A DNA stretch of 64,000 nucleotides from Branchiostoma floridae (taxonomy: Eukaryota > Chordata > Leptocardii > Amphioxiformes > Branchiostomatidae). The position numbers and the translations under genes are program-made. The stretch is taken from assembly GCF_000003815.2 (NCBI RefSeq), contig NC_049986.1, forward strand, positions 6,698,227 to 6,762,226, written 5' to 3'. The notes under the pieces were generated by a model. It saw only the letters and a program-made list of their open reading frames with translations, made no database searches and had not been told where the DNA came from. The number at the start of each line of letters is the position of its first letter. The first letter of the stretch is position 1. Below are positions 54,113 through 64,000 of the stretch, piece by piece.

Positions 54113-55814
54113 TTACTGGTAAGATTGCAGGAACTAGTTTAAGTTTAAAAAGGCTTCAAGGATGTGCACAAAATAAAGACAATTAGTTTTCACAACAGCT
54201 GTATGCACAATCTTTGATTCTTTTTACAATTTCATTAGCAAATGCAGTAGAATTGGTTGAATTCCTGCATAGGAAGATGATTGAAAACCCTATTCAAACA
54301 TGCAGCACTGCTAAAGTCAGCGACCCCTAAATGATGTATGATTATGCAAACTAGCTATCTATATTTGATATGATTTGTGCTTCATTGCATTCTTCAAGTT
54401 TATATTACACATACAGCTCATAATAATTAGGATAAAAAGCCTGTTTTGAAAAGAAATAGAAAAAGAAAAAAAATGTATTTTCAAAGGCTGTACTGCCCTG
54501 TCCTTGTGTTTCTAGCAACAACCATTACATTAAACATGGGTACACGAATATTCCCTTAAAGAGCCTTCAGTATTCAGTGTCTATAAAGCCTACTAGATCA
54601 TCAAACATACAAAATTGCAGTTCCATAACAATCCAACAGAGTTGCTTCAGATTTGATATTTCACCAGGTCTGGTTGGCCCATATGCCTTGAAGCTCCTCA
54701 TGTCAATATGGCATCACAACTGCATTACCAAGTATTTCCAATAGAGGGCAATTTTGTACAGCACGGTTTAGAACTACTCTTCAGGATGCTTATAGACTTG
54801 CTAGAGAGTAGGATTCATCAAGTTCTAACACATTGTTGTTTCAATCAGATTATATAGTACAGAACCAGACAAGCTAAGATAAGCTTTCAGGTATATTATG
54901 CTGAAAGCATAGCTTAATATTTATATAGCACTGTATATATACAGGTGCACTGCATATAATTAGAAAGTATAGGGGTTCAGACCACTAGCATAAAATTCAG
55001 TCTGACCATGAAGAAAACATTATATGTCATGACACATGTACAATGAATACACACACGGTTTCTCTCCTTGGTGCTGAATTAGGAACTGTTGTTCATATAC
55101 TTGATAATTGCAGAAAACTTACATATAATTACCTTCTCTGTGTTACATGCTCAAAGATTGCTATGTTTGGTGTTCAAGTATTGCTTGCCTGTGAGAACTG
55201 TAACAAATGTTTAGTCAAAAAAGAATATTAATCTTACTAAACTTATATATATGATATGGATAATGTATTGTGCCAAAACATATCTCATTACATCCTACCT
55301 ACCTACCTAGTCCCTTGACCATTGTATCAATTTAAAAAAAATACAATGGCCTGTAAAAATAGTATGAATCTTACTGGAAGATCAGCATGGGAAATGAAAA
55401 GAAGCATTTAGGTATCATTGGACATTTGTCTGATTTTATAACATTCGGTTCACATTTATGGTTCGCATCAGCCCCAATACCTGGAACACCTTTGATTGAG
55501 AAAAATATGAAATATGATATTCTGGACTAATAGATTAAATGGTAACATTTCCTCTCTTGAATACGGATAAAAAAGATAATGTGCACATTTTGAAACCAAA
55601 GTGTGGTCTGTTCATATACATGCACTTATACAAGACAATAATCTGGTGACAGATTAGCTGTCATCTGCACTACTGGAAACCACATTCCCAGGAAATAGGA
55701 TGTAACATCCCTGTAGTGTGGCTCATGTAACAAGATCAAAGGTCTTGAGTGGAATCCCTCCGATGCCTTTTCTGATGTTTTTCCACTCTAGAAGATGTGC
55801 AGTGTCATATTGTT

Positions 55815-56165
55815 TACATTACATCCGGTCCAAATTTACAGTAGATATCTGCGTTCTGACCGGTCCGTATTTTACAGTATGGGGTGGGGCTCCAAGGTTC
55901 AATTCGAACGAATTGAATTTGATTAAATGCACTGCAGGTTGAAAATTTGTTTCTTTGCCTAGCTGGTTCTTTTGTTCGAATTGACAAAGTTGTTGACACA
56001 ATGTGGAGTTGATGTTGCGTCTTTTGCTACCTTTTTTTGCGATAACTTGAGTTTTCTCAGCTTGGCATGATATGAATAAAATACAATATGGGGTATTCCG
56101 TATTGGCCTCAGTCCTGACCCTCCCGCAGGTCAGATCTAACGACAGCTGGGCGGTACCTTGGGTG
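55815..56165. repeat. GTTCTGACCGGTCCG element, copy 2 (one arm)
   Basis: Shares GTTCTGACCGGTCCGTATT, GGGGCTCC, TTCTTTTGTTCGAATTGAC and GGGGTATTCC in the same order as 16985-17405. The second arm is not visible. Confidence 0.6.
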
Positions 56166-56659
56166 ATATAGAACACCCTGTGCTGTATTGTATTTCTACT
56201 TGATTTATAAGAGATGAACAGTTCTAATTACATTTTGTAGTTTCTAGCAAGTTTAGATTGCATTATGGGAATATGTAGTTATTAGATTTGGTTATAGTGT
56301 TCAAGTTTGGCATAAATATTTCATAATGCTTACAAAATAGCAGTCTCAACTTGCCTACTAATATATGACCTTTGATACACATGTGCACTCACTTATAAAA
56401 TATGTCACACTAGTTAGATTAAGCTCAAAGATAATCTTGTTGACTTTCATGGTAATCATATCAAATCTGAACTTGCTCATACTATATATGATCTGGCAAA
56501 CAAATCAATCTACTCTGTCGGAAAGGTTAGAGCCTTTCTGCAAAATTTCTTTGCCCGTGGCTGCCATTATACTTGTTGGCCCAGTAATACTGCAAGGAGG
56601 GGCCAAAAAAAGCTCTTGATCTATATTGTAGTGGGTTTGCAGTACATGCTATTAAAGAA

Positions 56660-57812
56660 TCAGGTGGACATATTGACATGGAGGGCAGGCGGGAGGGCCT
56701 ACTGATATTGGTCAGAGCTGGGATGTAGAATACATGGCTGTGTCACGGTGGCATTGATCCAAAAAGACCACAGGCCACACAGAAACTCCCTGTGAATCCC
56801 AATGTGAGTGATACGTTTGATGCTAAAAGATGGACAGACATTGACTCCTACTCATCCGAAGAGTAGATTTCAGATGAATACAGTTATAAAGGTTACACAT
56901 GAATACTGCAACATTCAGTAGGCTGCATGACATAGAGGGCAGGTAGCTTACTGATATTGGTCAAAGCTGGGCTATAGAATACATGGCTGTGTCACTGTTT
57001 GATCCAAAAAGACCACAGGCCACGCGGAAACTCCGTGTGAATCCCAATGTTAGCAATAAGTTTGGTGCTGAAATATGGCCACTACAGCCAGACAATGACT
57101 CCTACTTATTATAACATCTCACCAAATAAGAGAAGACACTTGATCTTTTATGAACACATTTGTGAAGGTTATACATGAATACTGAAACATTCTGTAGCCT
57201 GCCTGACATAGAGGCCAGGCAGTCTAATGACATTGGTCATTCTACTGAGCTTGTAGAATACATGGCGCCAGCTGTGTCATTGATCCAAAAAGACCACAGG
57301 CCACACAAAAACTATGTGTGAATCCCAATGTGAGCAATAAGTTTGGTGCTGAAATATGGCCACTACAGCCAGACATTGACTCCTACTCCTCACAACATCT
57401 CACCTGGTAATACATATAGAAGACACTTGATTTTTGATGAACAAAGTTGTAAAAGTTACACATGAATACTGAAATGGTCAGTAGGCTGCCTGACATAGAG
57501 GGCAGGTGGCCTACTGATAAAGGCCTGAGCTAAAATGTACAATACACGGCTGTGTCACGGTCATATTGATCCAAAAAGACCGCAGGGCATATAGAAACTC
57601 CCTGTGAATTCCAATGTGAGCGAGAATTTTGGTGCCAAAAGATGGCCACTACAGCCAGACACTGACTCCTACTTATTACAACATCTCACCAAGTAAGAGA
57701 AGACACTTGAATTTTGATGAAAACGTTTGTTGAATGAAAGGGTTACACCATGAATACTGCAACCCAGTCAGTAACCCCCCAGGAAAGCTATAAAATGGCA
57801 AATCCCAGCCAT
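56660..57812. repeat. tandem array of about 255-285-bp units, running into the gap
   Basis: GACATAGAGGGCAGG, CATGGCTGTGTCAC, GATCCAAAAAGACCACAGGC and GAATCCCAATGTGAGC recur in four units starting near 56675, 56929, 57204 and 57491. The last unit is cut by the N run at 57813. Confidence 0.92.
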
Positions 57813-57912
57813 NNNNNNNNNNNNNNNNNNNNNNNNNNNNNNNNNNNNNNNNNNNNNNNNNNNNNNNNNNNNNNNNNNNNNNNNNNNNNNNNNNNNNNNN
57901 NNNNNNNNNNNN
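57813..57912. other. assembly gap (100 N)
   Basis: Exactly 100 N, a common placeholder for a gap of unknown size. It adjoins a tandem array. Confidence 1.
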
Positions 57913-58182
57913 AAGATAGGAATGAAAGTCATTAGCAAAGTGACTGTCTTAAGCTTAAGCCAACATATAATCATGTGGAGGGCAGTGCACTGCACTAAAG
58001 GATGATGAGAAGCTTTCAACCCTAATGCCTTTCTTTATCCTACACCCACTACACGGTTATTTTTCAAGCTTGACTTATGCCTAAAGAGTGACACTTTAAA
58101 TGAACAGGTTTACCATATATTAGTGCTTTCTAATCCTCTACCATCTGTGTTCCCAACCTAGGTAGGCATTATGGGCACACAG

Positions 58183-58560
58183 TTAGGCCTAGAAAAAAAA
58201 TGTTGTGTTTCCTGTTTCCCTACCTACCCCAGAAAAACCTGCCAACCCTACATTTTTTTAGGTGGGCAGTGTCGTCACGTAGCTTTCAGTTAGAATTTTT
58301 ATTCAGCCTGCTTCTTATTGAAGTAAAAACACTGCTTGTCCTATCAAATGAAGGATAGATGTTATCGATTTTGCACAAAATTAAAAGTTTGACATTGAAA
58401 GACAAGCTTTCCTCATGCATGTCAGTTTACTTTGTTCAACTGCATTGTAATATGTATCATTGTTTTGGCTGGCCTAAAGAAATTGCAAAAAGATAATCCC
58501 TACCTACTGACCTTAATTTTTTCAGAACTGAAACAGAAAACACAACATTTTGTATAGGCC
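58183..58560. mobile_element. TTAGGCCTA / ATAGGCC inverted-repeat element
   Basis: Left arm TTAGGCCTAGAAAAAAAATG then TTGTGTTTCC; right arm AACACAACATTTTGTATAGG then CC, inverted. CCCTACCTAC motifs lie inside both arms. Confidence 0.65.
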
Positions 58561-59784
58561 ATATAGAATGGCAGGCCCTGATGGAATCTAGTGTGAAATA
58601 CGAGATCAGGTCTTTGGGTCGGGAGGACTGCAGTAAAGCCACCAATTAATCAAGGAGAACTCATTAGCCACTGATAAAACTTTGATGGCCTGGTTTGCTA
58701 TCTTTCTCACTATCAGCTAGAAGCAAGACAATGATGAAAGACTCTGTATAACAGTGCCTTTAGCACCATCAAGCACTCCCATGAATTCAATATTTGGCCT
58801 GTATCCTTTTTTTGGTCATGATAAAGCAAAAAAAATAACATAAACTTTTTTCATAATGTTCACCAAAGCTAAGATACTTGAAACGAAAAGGGAAAAAAAA
58901 ACTTTTAAAAACTTTAAAACAGATTGTGAGTGAGCGTTTTTAGTAAACAATTGGAAAGTCAAAGAATACTTTTGACCATGTATGTCTGCAGCTTTAAATT
59001 TGTTTCCGTCTCACTCCTTGTTTGGAAGTGTTGTTGGTTTTTGTTCTTGTAAATCTATTTTAGCTTACAAAATTTATCAATTTCATGTCGTGAAGTTCAG
59101 ATTTCTTGGACCATGGAGTGAATCTTATTCCTGTCCTAACAACAGCTTTGTCTGTCTTAAAACTGAGGAATATGTCCTCAAGACAGCCCTGCTTTTGTCA
59201 GTTAGCAAAAAGCCTATACCCTTTGGAGCTTCTATCTTTCATGTGCATCACAGGATCCCATGCTTTAACCAACAAAAGTTGAAGCTTCAATATAATTAAT
59301 CCTCTGTAAACTTTGGTACCCAATCCCTGTATGACCTAATTCTAGGAATGAAACCAATTTTGATGAGGTCTTGTGGGGCCAATATCTTCAACAGAATTAC
59401 TTGTAGATATGATTGATGGCGCCATGCACAAATGACCAATTCAGAGTGACTGTTTTCATATAGACGAATATGTCCCTGAGGAAACAATAACTACATTTCC
59501 GTATATCTATTTTGTCTCTAGCCTCAAAATGTTACAAAACATTTCAACAAGGCAATATATCAACCATTAAGTTCAGTTAACTGTTTGTCTCTGCTTATGC
59601 AACCTTTCAAAGTGACAGCTACATAGTCCAAAATAACTCTCTACAAACTGTTACTACATTGTAACAGCAAGGAGATTATTATTGGGCTGATCCTTGAGCA
59701 TGGAATAATGCTTTCAGCTTCAACTTACATATTGAATATTTTATTATGAAGAACTTAACTGTTATACAACCAATCATAAACTTC

Positions 59785-59945
59785 AGTAAAAATCGAAAAA
59801 TCTTAAGATTTTTTAACTATATCCCAGAATTTTTGGTAAATCTTGAGATGTTTTGACTTCATCTGGAGATGTTTGGAGTTTGATCTTGATTATTTTTGAC
59901 ATAATCTTGAGAATCTTGAGACATTTTGAAAAATTGCAGGATACT
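59785..59945. repeat. second AATCTTGAGAT motif cluster
   Basis: Repeats such as AATCTTAAGATT, AATCTTGAGATG and AATCTTGAGAC recur every 20-50 bp, as in the cluster at 5341-5527. Confidence 0.5.
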
Positions 59946-60344
59946 TTGAATGACACTAACTACACTTAAACACCAACCATTTCAACTGCAAGAGCAGATT
60001 GAAGTCTTTCAAATTAGTGCATGATAAAAAGGCCACTTGCAATTGTTTCTGTGTGACTCATCTTACCCAATACTCAACTAAGATATTCTAGATTCTATTT
60101 GGATTGAAAAGTTATCAAATATAAAGCGGTAAGCAGCCTCATATAGAAATGTAATCTTTGATGAACATGTCTGACATTTCAAATTGTGCATACCTAGATT
60201 CTATTTGGATTGAAGAGTTATCAACTATAAAGTGGTAAGCAATCTCATACAAAAATATAATTTATAATGAACATGTCTGACATTTCAAATTGTGCATACC
60301 TACTGGTTAATGTTCCATGATTTATTAGTAGGAGGGTGAGCTAC

Positions 60345-60450
60345 CATGTGTTAACTGTTGCGCCGTATTCAGGAGAGATATCTATACCCTCAGGGAAGAG
60401 AAACTGCCATGCACCAATTTTGGGAAAGGTCACGATCATCAGCAGAACCA
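60345..60450 (-). CDS. orphan exon candidate
   Basis: Behind a strong pyrimidine-rich acceptor (TCCATTGCTTGTTCAG) lies an open 106-nt stretch encoding a hydrophobic run, VLLMIVTFPKIGAWQF, then LFPEGIDISPEYGATVNT, with a weak donor GTAGCT. It could be one membrane-segment exon of a neighbouring minus-strand gene or an upstream KCNT alternative exon. I do not recognise the protein and found no partner exon. Confidence 0.2.
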
Positions 60451-60707
60451 CTGAACAAGCAATGGAGGGAAATAAAAAGCACAGTCAGTCAATCATGTTG
60501 GCAAAATAACTGTGATTTTTTACAAACCGTCGCTATCTACTGTATTTTTTCTGTTCAAATGTATTTGTCATGATGTTTCATAAATTTGTTTACATAAAAT
60601 GACAAATTATATGAATTATAGGAGAAGGAATACAGATGCTAAGAGAGCTCCTACACCTTTAATCTGCAAGCATTATCTACTTTTTTGGGTACTTTTCGTC
60701 CGAAGTG

Positions 60708-60912
60708 TAATGCTACATTACCTTTATCTGCGGGGTAACCTTTATCCGTTGAAATATTTGGGCATATCTAGTACACAAACAGTGGTATCAAATTGCAACA
60801 TTTTCAAGATATCGCAGTTTCTAACCACCGTCCATCGTCTTTATATCATTAAACACCGTTTTTAAAAGCAACGGATATAGGTTACCCCGAAGATAAAGGT
60901 GAACTAGCGTTA
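60708..60912. mobile_element. TAACGCTGGTTCACC family MITE
   Basis: Starts TAATGCTACATTACCTTTAT and ends AAAGGTGAACTAGCGTTA. The mid-section ACCACCGTCCATCG matches the other copies. Confidence 0.82.
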
Positions 60913-61436
60913 AATGGAATTCTATTCTGCCTTTTAGCAATCATAAAAAGAATCACTCTGCCCATCCTACTGTCCCAGTAAAAAAATGCTAGATGCCGTA
61001 TAAAGAGTCTGAAACAAGTTTACAAAGATTCTGTATGTTTGTATCCCAATCTACTATACTGTAATTACTGACTTTTTCAATTAACTTTTATGCTCACAGT
61101 TTTTACGGAGGCAGCTGTAATCTGAACTTATCATTACTGATAACAAATTTTAATCACTGACAGCTGCCACTGTGAACATTTAGTTCCGAGAACAAGTAAA
61201 ATTTTCTCAAACCATGAAAGTTTGGTACCGAGAAGACAAAGTGAATTACAGTATGCAAGAACAGATTAGTTACCTATTTGTAATAGGTTTTGAACTTCCA
61301 TATTTTTCATTAGCTTTGAAATAATTTTGGTCTTAAAACAATATTCCGACTGTCAGCATCAATAATGTTCTTGAAACTTTAAGGTGAATTGGCCTAATGT
61401 ATAACACACAAAAAATGTTTATGAGTATGGAGCAGT

Positions 61437-61654
61437 TAACACTAGTTCACCTTTATTCGCAGGGTAACCTATATCTGTTTTACCTAAAAACAGGATATTT
61501 AGGGATATCACGCTACTAGATGGTGGTTTCAAATTGCATTTTTTTAATATAGTGCAGTTTTAGACCACCGTCCATTGACTTGATATCGCAAAATCCCCGT
61601 GTGTTAAACACAACGGATAAAGGTTACCCCACGAGTAAAGGTGAACTAGCATTA
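61437..61654. mobile_element. TAACGCTGGTTCACC family MITE
   Basis: Starts TAACACTAGTTCACCTTTAT and ends GGTGAACTAGCATTA. The inner arms AGATGGTGGTTTCAAATTGC and GACCACCGTCCATTGAC are mirrored. Confidence 0.85.
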
Positions 61655-63164
61655 TCAAATTTTAGTAGTTTATAGAAAACAACATAATTAATGTTTTCTG
61701 AATTAGATCAAATTTTATATCATTCCCTGAAATCCCTTTACAACTCACATTTTGTAAACTTTAATCTTCCCTGAGTGTTACGGAGAAGTCATAAAGTGTA
61801 AATGTTGTAAAGATATGCGCCAGTCAATTAAAGACACGCATGCAATAACATGGTAATGGTTGCCAAACCAATTGCTGATGTAAACCCTCATAAAGGTATT
61901 GGCCAATTTTGACACTTAAAGGCATCTGCTAAAGTTGCAACAATGTTTAAATTGACTTTGCTACAAACACTCAATTTGTTTAAGTCCCAATTGTCACTTA
62001 CTTTTACAGCAAGGCATGAGCAATGGTTTAATATTCATTTAGATCACATAGTTTAAAATTATATTCTCATAGTGTATTAGTAAGAATCACATAGTCAAGC
62101 AAAATATTTCAATTTCCTGTTTGGGTTAAAAAGCCAGTGAGCTAGGCTACGGGACTAGTTAGGTGAGGTGAGTTGAGGTCAAACGTAGTATACATGCAAA
62201 AGCCATCTAGTTCCTTCATTAAGACAAGTGACTTTCATGAGTTATCGTCTCACTAGTTTTATTCAATTGCCACTTGCCAAACTTTGCCAAACAACTTCAG
62301 GGCCAACTTGAAGAGAATCTGATAACCTTTGATAAACGGATTGCTGTTATGTCCAGTGGCTGGAAGATTGACGGAGCAGACATCCGGCCAACAGCCAGAA
62401 ATCAAACTGGTCCTTGGACCGCACACAAAGCTGTTGTGATCAGGTTTGTGGGTGCGTGATGCAGCTTTACGTGGGATGTATTATTCATGGTCATTCTGAA
62501 CTATAGCACCTTCAGTGGGGTTACCAGAGGGTATATACCAGCAAGGTGTGAAAGCCCTTTTAAAGCGTATTGAATTTCGTAGTTACTTTCATTGGTAAAG
62601 GTACAGCCTTTCCAGGGCCTTCACATTGAAACCGAATTAGCAGGAATCAAGCAGAACCATTCAGTCAATGAAGAATTTGCAACGTGAGAATTTCTAGAAT
62701 GCACTACGAATACCCAGGAATGTAAAAGAATGGTCATTCTGACGACATTCCACTTCTCAGGTGAAGGGGACTTTAGTCCTGAAGCTCTTCTGAGGCCATA
62801 AGGGGAGTGGCTTGTTAATACAAAGTGTGTCATAGGCATGGTATTGGCCATGGATGATAGGGCCCATCCCTCTCTTTCTACCATCTTTTACCTCCACAAT
62901 CAGATGGCTATTCACATCTGTATGAAGTAAAGGCAGTCATGTAAGACTCTTTACATTATGCCCAAGGCCTCAATTTCTACAAACGTGCTCACTCATAAAT
63001 GTGAAAACATCAGTGAGAATGAAGCTTGTGACATTTGACATTTAGAATGTCATATTCCCACGCAAAGATATGATCAGAAAGACATTGCATGATGCAAGTT
63101 TTTATCTGTTGAATCTTCTTTTAGCTCATTGATGGGGATAAAAAAGAAAACTGATGAATATGGG

Positions 63165-63592
63165 TGGATACCGAAAATTCAGTTACAGGTATGGACGTGA
63201 ACCTGAAACATGGACCTACTTGTAATAATCTGTGAAAACTTTCGAATGGGTGATACTCAAAACAATGGTCAAGAAAGGATTCTGTTAGGTGGAATAACAA
63301 CGTCCATTGTTATTTCAAAAACCTACCAGAGTCATTAAAACAATGCTAACTGCCTGTCTGTTTTAGACCAAGTTTGACTGTAGAAGTCTGATAAAAATGA
63401 CTATCAACTCTCCTGTACTTCACTCTTGTTCTTTTCTTGTATCTCTAAGCCCCAAAGCACTAAACGCCAGTCTGTAGTGACGGTATAATCTGTTCATTTT
63501 CAAATCAATTCAACATCCGGTTTACTGATTTTTTCAGGTCCGTTTTTTCTGAACCTGTCCAACAAAAAAACTGTTTTGTAGTGGTACACCGT
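63165..63592. mobile_element. decayed hAT-like element, copy 3 (inverted)
   Basis: Starts near GGGTGGATACCGAAAATTC and ends near GTAGTGGTACACC. The interior carries the same motif order (GACGTGAACCTGAAAC; AGGTCCG...CTGAACCTGTCC) as the 29-kb copy. Ends are decayed and no target duplication is clear. Confidence 0.5.
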
Positions 63593-64000
63593 ACTACTGC
63601 ATAACTAGGCTTCCCTCAGAAAAGCATGCCTGATTAGACAGTCTAATTGGGTTCAACAAACATTTCAGGTGTGGTAAGACTGCATTAGCCCCATCAGCCG
63701 TTCAGTACCAAGGACAGACACCGCCACTTTATGAAGAACAGGTATACATCATCATTATGGTGAAACATGGGGATTATAGCACAAGCTGTCATTCCCATTC
63801 TGTCACACAGTACATTTGTTAAAAGCTTTCAAATGCAACACTGGGCTTAAGATTCATTTCTGGAAATTCTAAAAAAAAGATAAAGGTGCACAAGAAATAT
63901 TTTGGGGGCACAAGATGTAATAAAGGTGGAATAATTGTGAGCGCTCATTACAACAAAGATCCTCCTTTTTAATACACAAGAAATCAAACTTTAGAAAAAC

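Larger units (their letters stand above)
52440..64000. other. repeat-rich upstream flank of KCNT
   Basis: Apart from the repeats, gap and orphan exon candidate listed, no gene is identifiable. Scattered frames of 60-105 codons (for example near 59000, 59300, 62300 and 62700) overlap on both strands and show no known motif. Confidence 0.5.

Noticed and set aside
57750-58019. Frames crossing the second N run
   Set aside because: Same artefact as at 36204-36385.
59000-59487. Pair of ORFs (105 codons + and 63 codons -)
   Set aside because: No recognisable domain, AT-rich, no splice context; left as unexplained intergenic DNA.
62274-62459. 61-codon plus-strand ORF and an overlapping open minus frame
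   Set aside because: Looks protein-like by composition, but no family motif and no convincing splice partners on either strand.

Overview
This window looks like a piece of an invertebrate deuterostome nuclear genome, most likely a lancelet (Branchiostoma). The reasons are one animal-type gene split into about 28 short exons with GT-AG introns, GC-richer exons in AT-rich introns, and many small inverted-repeat elements. The lancelet call is an inference from gene architecture and repeat style. Two N runs (36204-36385 and 57813-57912) are assembly gaps.

One gene dominates. It is a KCNT (Slo2/Slack, sodium-activated potassium channel) orthologue on the minus strand, from an ATG at 52119 down to a last recognised coding exon at 5561-5693. 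I assembled 28 coding exons, all with GT-AG sites and matching phases. They total 3267 nt (1089 codons), covering a short N-terminus, S1-S6 with the TVGYGD selectivity filter, RCK1, the RCK1-RCK2 linker, RCK2 and the conserved C-terminal segment. A TATA motif about 300 bp above the ATG marks a plausible promoter. The true last exon and 3' UTR are not identified. A read-through stop lies at 5510-5512, inside a repeat.

Layout: 1-914 is a 206-bp satellite. 914-5500 is gene-poor DNA downstream of KCNT. 5.5-9.7 kb holds the C-terminal exons and a partial exon triplication. 9.74-13.9 kb is a 4.16-kb transposon with 1.34-kb inverted arms sitting in a KCNT intron. 14.2-32.5 kb holds the RCK and pore exons. 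33.5-34.4 kb is a tandem array. 37.4-40.7 kb holds the S1-S3 exons. 40.7-51.8 kb is one 11-kb intron. 51.8-52.4 kb holds the first two exons and the promoter. 52.5-64 kb is repeat-rich upstream DNA with no gene I can identify and one weak orphan exon candidate.

The accessory material is mostly non-autonomous DNA transposons: hAT-like with 8-bp duplications, Mutator-like with 9-bp duplications, and TA-ended palindromes. There are also two copies of a tRNA-derived SINE and several tandem arrays. The most notable observations are the intronic transposon with a broken nuclease-like ORF, the tripled splice acceptor of exon 25, an in-phase candidate cassette exon in RCK1, and substitutions at the proposed Na+ site of RCK2.
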